A stretch of DNA of 64,000 nucleotides from Oscillospiraceae bacterium (GTDB lineage Bacteria > Bacillota > Clostridia > Oscillospirales > CAG-272). Each line of letters begins with the position of its first letter. The first letter of the stretch is position 1. Made by a program: the position numbers and the translations under genes. The stretch lies in the NCBI GenBank assembly GCA_015063795.1, contig SVTL01000002.1:1-64000 (forward strand), in the 5' to 3' direction. Below are positions 18,782 through 28,007 of the stretch, piece by piece. The notes under the pieces are model-generated. The model had not been told where the DNA came from, did not search any database, and saw nothing but the letters and a program-made list of their open reading frames with translations.

Positions 18782-20350
18782 TTATTTCATCTGCGCGATG
18801 ATCAGATTGCCGCCGCCGTACATACGGCGCAGAAGCGGCTTTTCGATCTTACCGGTGGGGTTGCGCGGGACTTTTTCGAACAGGATCGTGTGCGGGCGCT
18901 TGTAGCGGGGAAGCGTTTCGCAATGGAGACGCATCTCCTCCTCGGTGCAGGAAAAGCCCTTCTTGATCTCGATGATGGCGGCAACCACCTCACCCAAACG
19001 CTGGTCGGGAATGCCGATGACGGCAACGTCCTTGACCGCATCGTGCTGGCGGATGTGGTCCTCGATCTGGACGGGGAAGATGTTTTCGCCGCCGCTGATG
19101 ATCAGGTCCTTCTTGCGGTCCACCAGATAGATGAAGCCGTCCTTATCCTTCATGGCCATGTCGCCGGTCAGCAGCCAGCCGTCCTTGATCGATCGGTTGG
19201 TCGCTTTCTCGTCCTTGTAGTAGCATTTCATCACGCCGTCGCCCTTGACAGCCAGCTCGCCCACATCGCCGTCCTTGACGTCGTTGGCATTGCTGTCCAC
19301 GATGCGGACCTGCCAGCGGTAGCCGGGAACGCCGATGGCACCGACCTTGTGCGTGTTCTCCACACCGAGGTGGACGCAGCCGGGGCCGATGGACTCGGAC
19401 AGACCGTAGTTGGTGTCATACTGGTGAGTGGGGAAGCGCTTCAGCCAGCGGTTGACCAGACTGGGCGGAACGGGCTGAGCGCCGATGTGCATCAGACGCA
19501 GACGGGAGAGATCGTATTGCGATAAGTCGATGTCGCCGCGGTCGATGGCATCCAGCAGATCCTGTGCCCACGGCACCAGAAGCCAGATGATGGAGATCTG
19601 CTCCTCGGACACGGCCTGCAGGATCCACTGAGGCTTGACGCCGCGCATCAGCACGCCCTTGCCGCCCACCAGCAGACTGCCGAACCAGTGCATGATGGCT
19701 CCGGTGTGGTAGAGAGGGGGGATGCAGAGGAAGGTGTCGTCCTTGGTCTGGGAGTGGTGAGCCTGTTCGGTCACGCAGGCGCAAACCAGCGCTTTGTGGC
19801 GGTGCAGGATGGCCTTGGGAACGCCGGTGGTGCCGGAGGTGAAGTAAAGAGCGCCGTCGTCCTCGTCGTCGATGGCAATGTTCGGACGGGCGGAGGACAT
19901 GTTGGCAGCTTCCTCCTCGTAGCGGACGGTCAGCGCAGGATGACCGTCGCCGACAAAAATGCGCTTTTTCAGCTGAAGAAAGTCGCTGATCGATTCGATC
20001 CGTTCGATGAATTCGCTGCCGTAGATCAGAAGCGAGGAGTCGGAGATCTTCAGGCAGTTTGCGATCTCCTCGGCGGAATAACGGAAGTTGAAGGGAACGG
20101 CCAAAGCTCCTGTTTTCAGGATGCCGAAGTAGATCGGAAGCCATTCCAGGCAGTTGGTCAGCAGGATGGCGATCTTGTCGCCCTTGGTCACGCCGTATGA
20201 GAGCAGGAGATTGGCGAAGCGGTTGGCGGCATCGTCAAATTCCTTCCATGTGATGGCACGGCGGGCGTTTTCCGCAGGCGTGCGTTCAACAAGGCAGATA
20301 TCGTTGGGATAAAGGTCTGCGTTTTTTTCGAGAAATGCGGTGATTGGCAT
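18782..20350 (-). CDS. AMP-dependent acyl-CoA synthetase/ligase
   Basis: A 522-aa adenylate-forming enzyme of the ANL superfamily. Motifs are YFTSGTTGVPKAILHRHK (A3), NYGLSESIGP (A5), GWLLTGDMAMKDKDGFIYLVDRKKD (A7/A8) and the catalytic lysine in PTGKIEKPLL (A10). Most members convert a carboxylic acid to its CoA thioester; the acid used here cannot be read from sequence. I use the ATG at 20350 (MPITAFLEKN). The longer track start would run into the promoter. It is the first gene after a strong promoter and lies 42 bases upstream of dprA. Confidence 0.9.
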   Translation of the reverse strand: MPITAFLEKNADLYPNDICLVERTPAENARRAITWKEFDDAANRFANLLLSYGVTKGDKIAILLTNCLEWLPIYFGILKTGALAVPFNFRYSAEEIANCLKISDSSLLIYGSEFIERIESISDFLQLKKRIFVGDGHPALTVRYEEEAANMSSARPNIAIDDEDDGALYFTSGTTGVPKAILHRHKALVCACVTEQAHHSQTKDDTFLCIPPLYHTGAIMHWFGSLLVGGKGVLMRGVKPQWILQAVSEEQISIIWLLVPWAQDLLDAIDRGDIDLSQYDLSRLRLMHIGAQPVPPSLVNRWLKRFPTHQYDTNYGLSESIGPGCVHLGVENTHKVGAIGVPGYRWQVRIVDSNANDVKDGDVGELAVKGDGVMKCYYKDEKATNRSIKDGWLLTGDMAMKDKDGFIYLVDRKKDLIISGGENIFPVQIEDHIRQHDAVKDVAVIGIPDQRLGEVVAAIIEIKKGFSCTEEEMRLHCETLPRYKRPHTILFEKVPRNPTGKIEKPLLRRMYGGGNLIIAQMK

Positions 20351-20429
20351 AAAGCGATTGTAACTCCTTTGTATGTAAAAAAGAGAGATTGTTTGAATAA
20401 AAAGGGCATACTGCACGATGATACCCAGT

Positions 20430-20458
20430 ATTATACCACATTCTTTTTCTTTTGTCTA
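20430..20458 (-). promoter_or_regulatory. Sigma-A promoter of the acyl-CoA synthetase gene
   Basis: Minus strand: -35 TAGACA (20453-20458), 17-bp spacer, -10 TATAAT (20430-20435), about 80 bases before the preferred ATG. The message could continue into dprA. Confidence 0.8.
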
Positions 20459-20496
20459 CTATTATAATAAAAATAAATAGTAGAAAAAACGAAAAA

Positions 20497-20526
20497 AAGG
20501 CTGCCGCACGGGAAGCGACAGCCTTT
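20497..20526 (-). terminator. Terminator of pnp
   Basis: Minus strand: the stem AAGGCTGTCGC/GCGGCAGCCTT with a short loop is followed by TTTTTTT. It lies 14 bases after the pnp stop. Confidence 0.88.
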
Positions 20527-20540
20527 TGGTGTGTATGAGC

Positions 20541-22724
20541 TTACTGATTATCGTTTTCTCTGTTTCTGCGGAAGGGAGTGCGGGAGCGGAAGGGCTTCTT
20601 CTCACCCTCACCCTCGGCCGAAGCGGGTTTCTCTTCGCGGGGCAGCGTGTCCTTGTGAGAGAGGTTCATACGGCCCTTTTCGTCAACGCCGAGGAACTTG
20701 ACCTTCATCGCATCGCCGACGTTGCAGACATCCTCAACCTTTTCCACGCGGCTGTGAGCCAGCTTGGAGATGTGGACAAGACCTTCCTTGCCGGGAGCGA
20801 ATTCAACGAACGCACCGATCGGGATGATACGGGTAACCTTACCCTCATAGATCGCGCCTACCTCGGGCTCAAAGACGATGCCCTTGATGATCTCTTCGGC
20901 GGCGATGGCGGAGTCGCGGTTGACAGCGGCGATGTAGATGGTGCCGTCGTCCTCGATGTCGATCTTGGCACCGGTGTCGGCCACGATCTTCTGGATCACC
21001 TTACCGCCGGTACCGATGACCTCGCGGATCTTATCGGTATCGATGTGCATGGTGATCATCTTGGGAGCGAAGGGCGAAACCTCCTCGCGAGGAGCAGGGA
21101 TGGCCTTCAGCATGATGTCGTCGATGATGTAGTCGCGGCCGCGGTGGGTGGTTTCCAGTGCGCTCTTGATGATCTCGGGGGTCAGACCGTCGATCTTCAG
21201 GTCCATCTGAATGGAGGTGATACCCTTGTGCGTGCCGGCAACCTTGAAGTCCATGTCGCCATAGAAGTCCTCAAGACCCTGAATGTCGATCATGGTCATC
21301 CATCTCTCACCCTCGGTGATCAGACCGCAGGAGATACCGGCAACGGGAGCCTTGATCGGCACACCGGCGTCCATGAGAGCCAGAGTAGAGCCGCAGACCG
21401 AAGCCTGAGAGGTGGAGCCGTTGGAGCTGATAACCTCCGATACGCAGCGGATGGCATAGGGGAACTCGTCCACAGAGGGAAGAACGGGAACAAGAGAACG
21501 CTCAGCGAGAGCGCCGTGACCGATCTCACGTCTGCCGGGGCTGCGGGAGGGCTTGGCTTCACCGGTGGAGAAGCCGGGCATATTATAATGATGCATATAG
21601 CGCTTGGATTCCTCGGGATCGATGCCGTCCAGCATCTGTGCCTCGCCGATGGTGCCCAGCGTACAAATGGTCAGAACCTGAGTCTGGCCGCGGGTGAACA
21701 TACCGCTTCCGTGAACGCGGGGAAGAACAGCGGCCTCAGCAGCCAGAGGACGGATCTCGTCCAGACGGCGGCCGTCAACGCGCTTGCCGTCGTCGAGGAG
21801 CCAGCGGCGGACGATCTTCTTCTGGATCTTATAGATCAGCTCACCCATGATGGCGCCGATCTCGGGATATTTCTCGGAGAACTTCTCCACAATGGCGTCC
21901 TGGATCGGAACCATTCTGGCGTCGCGGATCGTCTTGTCGTCGGTGTCGAGGGCAAACATCACGTCCTTCTCGCAGAAAGCGAACACCTCGTCGAACATAT
22001 CGTGATCCAGCTCGCAGGAGGGATATTCAAACTTGGGCTTGCCCACCTCGGCAACGATGCTGTCGATGAAGGAGCAGAGCTTCTTGATCTCCTCGTGAGC
22101 GAGCATGATGGCATTGAACATATCCTCGTCGGATACTTCCTTGGCGCCGGCCTCGATCATAACGACCTTCTTGTGGCTGCCGGCAACGGTCAGCTCCAGA
22201 GCGCTCTTTTCCTTCTGCTCATAGGTGGGGTTGATGACGAATTCGCCGTCAACAAGGCCGACAAACACGCCGGCGATCGGGCCGTTCCACGGAATATCGG
22301 AAATGGACAGGGCGATGGAAGCGCCGATCATGGCGGCGATCTCGGGGGAGTTGTCGTTGTTGCAGGCCAGAACGGTCAGGTTGATGGACACGTCATTGCG
22401 CAGATCCTTGGGGAAGAGGGGACGGATGGGACGGTCGATGACGCGGGAGGTGAGGATGGCCTTCTCGGAAGGACGGCCCTCTCTCTTCAGATAACCGCCG
22501 GGGATGCGGCCGACCGAATACAGACGCTCTTCGAAATCCACCGACAGGGGCAGGAAATCGATGCCGTCGCGGGGAGCCTTGGAAGCGGTGGCTGAGGCGA
22601 GAATGACCGTGTCGCCGTAACGGACCAGGCAGGAGCCGTTGGCCAGACCTGCCATCTTGCCGGTTTCGATCACAAGCTCTCTGCCGGCGAGGGTGTAAGA
22701 AAAGGTTTTGTAATTCTCGAACAT
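20541..22724 (-). CDS. pnp: Polyribonucleotide nucleotidyltransferase (PNPase)
   Basis: A 727-aa phosphorolytic 3'-5' exoribonuclease. Two RNase PH domains flank an alpha-helical linker (first about 10-230, second about 320-550). A KH domain ([19 protein letters not shown]) and an S1 domain ([17 protein letters not shown]) follow. The tail is short, charged and Arg-rich. The start is taken at MFENYKTF (22724) with GGAGG seven bases upstream; the track's extra 17 residues are not family-like. It follows rpsO, the universal rpsO-pnp order. The long leader may allow the PNPase autoregulation known elsewhere; this is inference. Confidence 0.98.
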   Translation of the reverse strand: MFENYKTFSYTLAGRELVIETGKMAGLANGSCLVRYGDTVILASATASKAPRDGIDFLPLSVDFEERLYSVGRIPGGYLKREGRPSEKAILTSRVIDRPIRPLFPKDLRNDVSINLTVLACNNDNSPEIAAMIGASIALSISDIPWNGPIAGVFVGLVDGEFVINPTYEQKEKSALELTVAGSHKKVVMIEAGAKEVSDEDMFNAIMLAHEEIKKLCSFIDSIVAEVGKPKFEYPSCELDHDMFDEVFAFCEKDVMFALDTDDKTIRDARMVPIQDAIVEKFSEKYPEIGAIMGELIYKIQKKIVRRWLLDDGKRVDGRRLDEIRPLAAEAAVLPRVHGSGMFTRGQTQVLTICTLGTIGEAQMLDGIDPEESKRYMHHYNMPGFSTGEAKPSRSPGRREIGHGALAERSLVPVLPSVDEFPYAIRCVSEVISSNGSTSQASVCGSTLALMDAGVPIKAPVAGISCGLITEGERWMTMIDIQGLEDFYGDMDFKVAGTHKGITSIQMDLKIDGLTPEIIKSALETTHRGRDYIIDDIMLKAIPAPREEVSPFAPKMITMHIDTDKIREVIGTGGKVIQKIVADTGAKIDIEDDGTIYIAAVNRDSAIAAEEIIKGIVFEPEVGAIYEGKVTRIIPIGAFVEFAPGKEGLVHISKLAHSRVEKVEDVCNVGDAMKVKFLGVDEKGRMNLSHKDTLPREEKPASAEGEGEKKPFRSRTPFRRNRENDNQ

Positions 22725-22883
22725 GATAGTTCCTCCGTTTTGATTTTCGGCGAACGGTTTAGCACTTAAAGGCACGGAAAAACGCTGTGAGGCAGGGAAA
22801 TACAGGTTTTTTCGCAGCTTTAACTGCTAATCCATTCCGCCGTTTGGTGGGTTTGTTTTTAAAAAAGGGAAAAAGATAAAAGA

Positions 22884-22921
22884 AAGACTATCCGAAAGGA
22901 ATCGAGCCCTTTCGGATAGAC
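22884..22921 (-). terminator. Terminator between rpsO and pnp
   Basis: Minus strand: the stem CTATCCGAAAGG/CCTTTCGGATAG is followed by a T-rich tract. It lies 13 bases after the rpsO stop. Because pnp has no obvious promoter of its own, it may act as a partial terminator that lets some transcripts into pnp. Confidence 0.82.
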
Positions 22922-22934
22922 CTGCTTTTCGTGA

Positions 22935-23201
22935 TTACTTGCGGATGTTGAGCTTGGCGATGATATCGCGGTAACGGTTGATGTCCTTCTTCATCAGGTA
23001 GTTGAGAAGGTTTCTTCTGTGACCGACCATCTTGAGCATGCCGCGGCGGGAGTGGTGGTCCTTCTTGTTGGTCTTCAGGTGCTCGGTGAGGTCGCTGATT
23101 CTCTTGGTGAGAATGGCGATCTGCACTTCGGGAGAACCGGTGTCGCCCTCGTGAGTCTTGTAGGTTTCGATGATCTGCGCTTTTTCTTCTTTCAGAAGCA
23201 T
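22935..23201 (-). CDS. rpsO: 30S ribosomal protein S15
   Basis: An 88-aa primary 16S rRNA-binding protein of the small subunit. The S15 signature is easily seen: [43 protein letters not shown]. The start MLLKEEK at 23201 has GAGGTG upstream; the three earlier residues in the track ORF are not needed. Confidence 0.98.
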   Translation of the reverse strand: MLLKEEKAQIIETYKTHEGDTGSPEVQIAILTKRISDLTEHLKTNKKDHHSRRGMLKMVGHRRNLLNYLMKKDINRYRDIIAKLNIRK

Positions 23202-23335
23202 GGTTTTCACCTCATAAAAATAATATTGTCGCCGCCGGACGGAGGATACGGCGGGTGAAAAATCGGAAGCGGACCCGCCAAAAGACGGCGTGCATCGATC
23301 TTATATCCGTAACCCAAGCCCGGGGTGCTTTCGCT

Positions 23336-23341
23336 ATTATA
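23336..23341 (-). promoter_or_regulatory. Extended -10 promoter of rpsO
   Basis: Minus strand: TGATATAAT, a perfect -10 with the TGn extension, about 135 bases upstream of rpsO. No good -35 hexamer is seen. Confidence 0.55.
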
Positions 23342-23425
23342 TCATACTTTCTTCAAAATGGGAATGTTTTCGCAAATGTTTACATTAAATTCACATTTTC
23401 TGTCAGCCGATGTGCTGCCCGGCAC

Positions 23426-24889
23426 TCAGAAGCTCTTGAGAGCACGCTCCAAAGCGCCTCGGCGCTGCTCGATGAGATCGGCATAGGAACGGTTTTCGTT
23501 CAGCGCCTTGTCCAGAGCGGAGGAGGCGGCATCGGACACCGCAGGGTAAGCGGAGCCGAAGGCGGCGGAGAAATCGTAAACGGCGCTCTTGCCGATGAGA
23601 TCGGCCATGTTCAGCGAATCGTTCTCTCTGGCATAATCCTCGATGAGTAGATCCACATAAGAGTCACGGATCGTCTCATGGGAGGCGGCGAAGAGCGTCT
23701 GCAGGAAGTGCCCCGCTTTTTCGGAGACGCTGCTCTCGGCAGGGACGGCAATGACCGCGGCAGAGGGCGAGACAAGCGAAGCATAGGACTCCTGCTTGGC
23801 GTCGCTCTTCGGCAGGGGGAGGATGCCCCAATCGTCGCTCATATCATGGAACCACGGAAGCTTGCCCAGCGTGTCGATGTAGAAGAGCATCTTGCCGTCG
23901 TAGAAGGCGTTGAGCGCCTTGCCGTCGTCGTGGAAATAGCGGTAGGAATCGTCGTAAAGCGCGCGCAGGCGGTCGATGACGCTTTCCTCCGCGCCGTTGA
24001 GCAGAGGACGGCCTTTTTCATCGTAAGAGTAGAAGGCGCCGCCCGAGGCAGTGAAAAAGGCGGAGGCCATGGCCTCACGGTCGATGTCGTAGCCGAAGCC
24101 GTAGACACCGAAGACGGCGGTTGAGGATCTGACTGCCATGTAAAAGCGGTCAAGCGTCCATTCGCCGTAGTAGACAGCGGAGGCCGGATTGCCGATCTCC
24201 AAGGTTCTGGCCAGCGTGTTGTTGATGAACAGACAGAAGAGATCCTCGGAAAAGGCGGTGGCACTGCCTGCCGCGGCATAGACGCGGTTGTCATAGGAAA
24301 GCTGGCGGATCGCCGACTGCGAGAAGTACTGAGCGGACAGGTCCACATGGGGAAGAATGTTCAGATTCATCAGCAGTCCGCTCTTCTGCAGCGTACCAAC
24401 CGCCGAAACGGGAATGGCGATCAGCTCCGAATAGTAGGTGCCGGAGAGGGTGGAGGCGCGGATCGCATCGGCGATGGTGGACAGATCGGCGGCCTGGGTG
24501 ATGACCGTGGTGTTCAGCTTTTCCGCTACCAGACGGTTCCGCTTCAGCAGGGCTTCCGAGATCGGCGAATCGTCGTTTTCGGGCGTAAAGCGGTTTGTGT
24601 CAACCGCACAGGTGATCAGCGAAGCGACTTTTTCAAAATCGGCATCGGGGAGCGATGCCACAAGCTCCTCAGCGGTCGGACCTTGTGCGGGAGAGATCAC
24701 GGCGGGTGAAGCCGCCGTTGTCTGCTGAGAGGGGGCAGTGCCGGGCACTGTGACGGCCGTTGTTTCCCCGGAGTCCTGCGGACGGTTCACGTCGTTTATG
24801 GTGATGATGCCGCAGGAGGCAAGGAGGAGCAGAGCGGCCAGCAAGCACAGAGCGAGCAGGGCGGAAAGCCGCGGAAGACGGAGCGTCAC
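23426..24889 (-). CDS. Lipoprotein resembling an extracellular solute-binding protein
   Basis: A 487-aa secreted lipoprotein with an N-terminal signal helix and lipobox LLLLASC (Cys about residue 26). A Thr/Ser/Pro-rich linker (about 40-75) follows, then a folded domain of about 400 residues. The pattern of aromatic and hydrophobic blocks (LFCLFINNTLAR, AVYYGEWTLDRFYMAV, MLFYIDTLGKLPWFHDM) resembles family-1 sugar-binding proteins, but I cannot name a substrate. No permease or ATPase genes are nearby. The start is GTG with AGGAG upstream, four bases after cysS ends, so it is the tail of the cysE-cysS unit. Confidence 0.75.
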   Translation of the reverse strand: MTLRLPRLSALLALCLLAALLLLASCGIITINDVNRPQDSGETTAVTVPGTAPSQQTTAASPAVISPAQGPTAEELVASLPDADFEKVASLITCAVDTNRFTPENDDSPISEALLKRNRLVAEKLNTTVITQAADLSTIADAIRASTLSGTYYSELIAIPVSAVGTLQKSGLLMNLNILPHVDLSAQYFSQSAIRQLSYDNRVYAAAGSATAFSEDLFCLFINNTLARTLEIGNPASAVYYGEWTLDRFYMAVRSSTAVFGVYGFGYDIDREAMASAFFTASGGAFYSYDEKGRPLLNGAEESVIDRLRALYDDSYRYFHDDGKALNAFYDGKMLFYIDTLGKLPWFHDMSDDWGILPLPKSDAKQESYASLVSPSAAVIAVPAESSVSEKAGHFLQTLFAASHETIRDSYVDLLIEDYARENDSLNMADLIGKSAVYDFSAAFGSAYPAVSDAASSALDKALNENRSYADLIEQRRGALERALKSF

Positions 24890-24892
24890 GGC

Positions 24893-26290
24893 TTATTTTC
24901 TCCTGAATTTCACGCCGGAGGGCGTATCTTCCAGAAGGATGCCCATTTCAAGAAGCTTGGCGCGGATGGCGTCAGCCTCGGCGTAATTTTTGGCTTTCTT
25001 GGCGGCGGTACGCTGTTCGATCAGCGCGAGGATCTCGGGATCAACGTCGGCTTCCTCTTCCTTTTCCTCCACGACCTTGTCCAGCGACAGGGAGAGGATG
25101 TCGTCGCACTTGAGGATGAGACGGTAGACCTCGTCGGACTTGGTCTCCAGTCTGGCCATGTTCCACACAAGACCGAGCGCCTTGGGAATGTTCAAATCGT
25201 CGCAGACAGCCTCGCTGAAGTCTGCCTCCAGCTTTTTCAGCACGTCTGCATCGGCCTTGCCCTCTGCGCCCTTGTGCTTCTGCACGGCGTTGCGGAGATT
25301 CTTCAGCGACTTCTTGGCCGAATCCATGCCTTCAAAGGTGAAGTTCAGCTTGGAGCGGTAGTGGGCATTGAGGCAGAAATAGCGGAAGTCCAGCGGATCA
25401 TAACCCTTTTCGATCAGCTGATCGATGGTGTAGGTGTTGCCGAGACTCTTGGACATCTTGCCGTTGTTGACCAGCATGAATTCGCCGTGGAGCCAGAAGC
25501 GAGCGGCAGGGTGGCCGAGAAGGCCGCAGGTCTGTGCGATCTCGTTTTCGTGGTGGATCGGAATGTGGTCAACGCCGCCGGTGTGGATATCAAATTCCTC
25601 GCCCAGATACTTCAGACCCATGGCCGAGCACTCGATGTGCCAGCCGGGGTAGCCCATGCCCCAGGGGGATTCCCACTGCATGATGTGCTCCTTGGGAGCC
25701 TTTTTCCAGAGCGCGAAGTCGGCGGGATGCTTCTTCTCGCTGTTGACCTCAACGCGCGCGCCGGCCTGCTGATCCTCCAGAGAAATGCCGGAGAGCATAC
25801 CGTAGCGCGGGAACTTTTCAATATCATAATAGATGCCGTCGCTGGTCTCATAGGCATAGCCCTTGCCGTCGAGCGCGACAACAAAGTCGATCATTTCCTG
25901 AATGTGCTCGGTGGCCTTGGCGATGATCTCGGGACGCTCGATGTGGAGACGGTCGATGTCCTTGAGAAAGACGCCGGTGTAGTAAGCGGCGATCTCAAGG
26001 GGCGTTTTCTTCTGCTCGCGGGCGGTCTTGGCCATCTTATCCTCGCCCTCGTCGCCGTCGCTGACCAGGTGGCCGACGTCGGTGATGTTCATCACGTGCT
26101 TCAGATCGTAGCCGCCGAAGCGGAGAGTGCGGCGGAGCAGGTCCATGAAGATGTAGGTGCGGAGATTGCCGATGTGGGCATAGTTATAGACGGTGGGACC
26201 GCAGGAGTAGATGCGGACGGTGTTGCCGTCGAGGGGCTTGAAGTCATCCTTTTTTCTTGTGAGGGTGTTGAAAAATTTCAGTTCGTTCAT
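24893..26290 (-). CDS. cysS: Cysteinyl-tRNA synthetase
   Basis: A 465-aa class I synthetase that charges tRNA-Cys. The zinc/HIGH region is YSCGPTVYNYAHIGNLRTYIF. The substrate pocket includes GWHIECSAM, and the KMSKS loop is [12 protein letters not shown]. An anticodon-binding helical domain ends the protein. It overlaps the end of cysE by four bases (ATGA). Coupling cysteine synthesis with its use by cysS is the conserved cysE-cysS arrangement of Bacillota. Confidence 0.98.
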   Translation of the reverse strand: MNELKFFNTLTRKKDDFKPLDGNTVRIYSCGPTVYNYAHIGNLRTYIFMDLLRRTLRFGGYDLKHVMNITDVGHLVSDGDEGEDKMAKTAREQKKTPLEIAAYYTGVFLKDIDRLHIERPEIIAKATEHIQEMIDFVVALDGKGYAYETSDGIYYDIEKFPRYGMLSGISLEDQQAGARVEVNSEKKHPADFALWKKAPKEHIMQWESPWGMGYPGWHIECSAMGLKYLGEEFDIHTGGVDHIPIHHENEIAQTCGLLGHPAARFWLHGEFMLVNNGKMSKSLGNTYTIDQLIEKGYDPLDFRYFCLNAHYRSKLNFTFEGMDSAKKSLKNLRNAVQKHKGAEGKADADVLKKLEADFSEAVCDDLNIPKALGLVWNMARLETKSDEVYRLILKCDDILSLSLDKVVEEKEEEADVDPEILALIEQRTAAKKAKNYAEADAIRAKLLEMGILLEDTPSGVKFRRK

Positions 26291-27033
26291 TGCTCTTTAT
26301 CCTTTTCAAATTTCGCAAGCTTTTCTTCCAGCTGCTGGATTTTGATTTGCATTCTGCACAGCTCCTGAGACACGGGGTCGGAGATGTGGATCTGGTCCAT
26401 ATCGTTTTTGGAGATGCGTTTGCCGCCGACGCGGACCACACGTGCCGGGATACCGACGGCGGTGGTGTTTTCGGGAACCTCGGCCAAAACCACCGCATTG
26501 GCGGCGATCTTGGAGTTGCTTCCCACCTTGAACGGTCCGAGCACCTTCGCGCCCGCACCCACCATCACGTTGTCGCCGAGGGTGGGGTGGCGCTTGCCCG
26601 TATCCTTACCGGTACCGCCCAGCGTCACGCCCTGATAGAGCGTACAGTTTTCGCCGATCTCGGCGGTCTCGCCGATGACAACCGCCGTCCCGTGGTCGAT
26701 GAACAGTCCCTTGCCCAGCGTGGCGCCGGGGTGGATCTCGATGCCGGTCAAAAATTTGGCGGCCTGGCTGATCAGACGGGCGGGGACGTACAGCTCTTTC
26801 TTATACAGTGCGTGGGAGATGCGGTGCGCCCAGACGGCGTGAAGCCCCGAATAGAGGAAGAGAACCTCCAGATCGGATTTGGCGGCCGGGTCGCGCTCCT
26901 TGATCACGCGGATATCCTCCGCCATCTCCTCTTTGATGTCCTGCAGCTTTTTGCAGGCGTAGCAGCTGCCGGTCAGCTCGCGCAAAAGGCGCTTGGAGAG
27001 GCAGCGGATCTTCTTTTTGGTTTGCGTTTTCAT
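26287..27033 (-). CDS. cysE: Serine O-acetyltransferase
   Basis: A 248-aa enzyme that makes O-acetylserine, the precursor of cysteine. After an N-terminal helical part (VIKERDPAAKSDLEVLFLYSG), hexapeptide repeats form the left-handed beta helix with GLFIDHGTAVVIGETAEIG and GVTLGGTGKDTGKRHPT, which carry the catalytic His residues. The protein is longer at the N terminus than many CysE proteins. I use the ATG at 27033 with GGGAGG upstream. A start at MAEDIRV is possible but lacks a usable SD spacing. The C-terminal tail after GIPARVV is about 40 residues and helical. Confidence 0.95.
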   Translation of the reverse strand: MKTQTKKKIRCLSKRLLRELTGSCYACKKLQDIKEEMAEDIRVIKERDPAAKSDLEVLFLYSGLHAVWAHRISHALYKKELYVPARLISQAAKFLTGIEIHPGATLGKGLFIDHGTAVVIGETAEIGENCTLYQGVTLGGTGKDTGKRHPTLGDNVMVGAGAKVLGPFKVGSNSKIAANAVVLAEVPENTTAVGIPARVVRVGGKRISKNDMDQIHISDPVSQELCRMQIKIQQLEEKLAKFEKDKEQ

Positions 27034-27038
27034 TCTCT

Positions 27039-27977
27039 TCAGCCTCCCTTGCGCTGCAGGATGTATTCTTCTAAGCAAAGCCCGGCTTCGTATATGGCCG
27101 TGGCGTGCTGTCTGCCCACATAGCGGAAATGCCAGGGCTCAAAGCTGATGCCGGTGATCTCGGTCTTGTCCTCGGGATAGCGGAGGATGAAGCCGAATTT
27201 GTGAGCGTTTTCCTTCAGCCAAACCGCGGCCTTTTGCTTGGCAAAGGCAACATCGGCCGAGCCCAGATTGTGCATGTCGCAGCAGAGACCGGTCTGATGC
27301 TCGCTGGTGCCGGGACGGGCAGAGTAGGTTTCGGTGATGGCCTCGGCCTGCGCCCTTGTGAGCGAGGGATTGCGGCTCATCTCCTGATCGGTATACATAT
27401 TAAAAAGGTACGACTGGTACGAATAGGCGCGGTAGGCGCTGGTGACCGACACGTCGGTGTAGCCGCAGGCGCGAAGCTCGATGAACATCGCTTCTAAGGC
27501 TTTGGCGGCGTACAGACGCATCTGTTGGGTGTTGCGTCCGTCCTTGCGGGTGTCGGCAAGGTCGGTCAGATCGTCGGGCACATGGGATGCATCCAGCGTG
27601 CTTTCGGAATTGACAAGCAGAAGATACTCATCACCCTCGGGATTCATATACATTTCATAGTCATCCAGATCCGAGAGGAAGTCGGGCTTGGACGTGTATC
27701 CCGGGATGGTTTCAACGGGGACGGTCTCAAGAGGAGCATCGGCGGCAGAGCTTGCCAGCGGCTCCTGCTGAACGGAAGCGGATGTGCTTTCCTCGCTTTC
27801 GCCTCCCGAACGGCCCGGCAGGACGAACAGGAAGAAGACCGCGGAAAGAACGCCCAGCATCAGAAGCGCCAAAACAGCCGCAACAGCGGCTCTGGCCAGA
27901 AAGAGGGAGACATTCGGTTTTCTTCTGCGCCGTCTGCGGCTCGGCGCGGACGGACGGGGACGGGGTTGCTGGTTCAA
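27039..27977 (-). CDS. D-alanyl-D-alanine carboxypeptidase, VanY/M15B family
   Basis: A 312-aa membrane-anchored zinc peptidase. It has a basic cytoplasmic N terminus (RRRRRRKPN), one transmembrane helix (about 27-52) and a Ser/Ala-rich linker. The M15B domain has SEHQTGLCCDMHN (zinc ligands His and Asp) and EPWHFRYVG (third zinc ligand). It would trim the terminal D-Ala of peptidoglycan stem peptides outside the membrane. A role in vancomycin resistance cannot be claimed, because no vanHAX genes are near. The start is TTG with AAGGAGG upstream. Confidence 0.92.
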   Translation of the reverse strand: MNQQPRPRPSAPSRRRRRRKPNVSLFLARAAVAAVLALLMLGVLSAVFFLFVLPGRSGGESEESTSASVQQEPLASSAADAPLETVPVETIPGYTSKPDFLSDLDDYEMYMNPEGDEYLLLVNSESTLDASHVPDDLTDLADTRKDGRNTQQMRLYAAKALEAMFIELRACGYTDVSVTSAYRAYSYQSYLFNMYTDQEMSRNPSLTRAQAEAITETYSARPGTSEHQTGLCCDMHNLGSADVAFAKQKAAVWLKENAHKFGFILRYPEDKTEITGISFEPWHFRYVGRQHATAIYEAGLCLEEYILQRKGG

Positions 27978-28007
27978 AGCGCTTCCTCCTTGTCGGGCAT
28001 TGAGAGA

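Noticed and set aside
27039-27977. Vancomycin-resistance VanY
   Set aside because: The M15B domain is present, but no vanHAX or vanRS genes are near. It is an ordinary envelope carboxypeptidase on this evidence.
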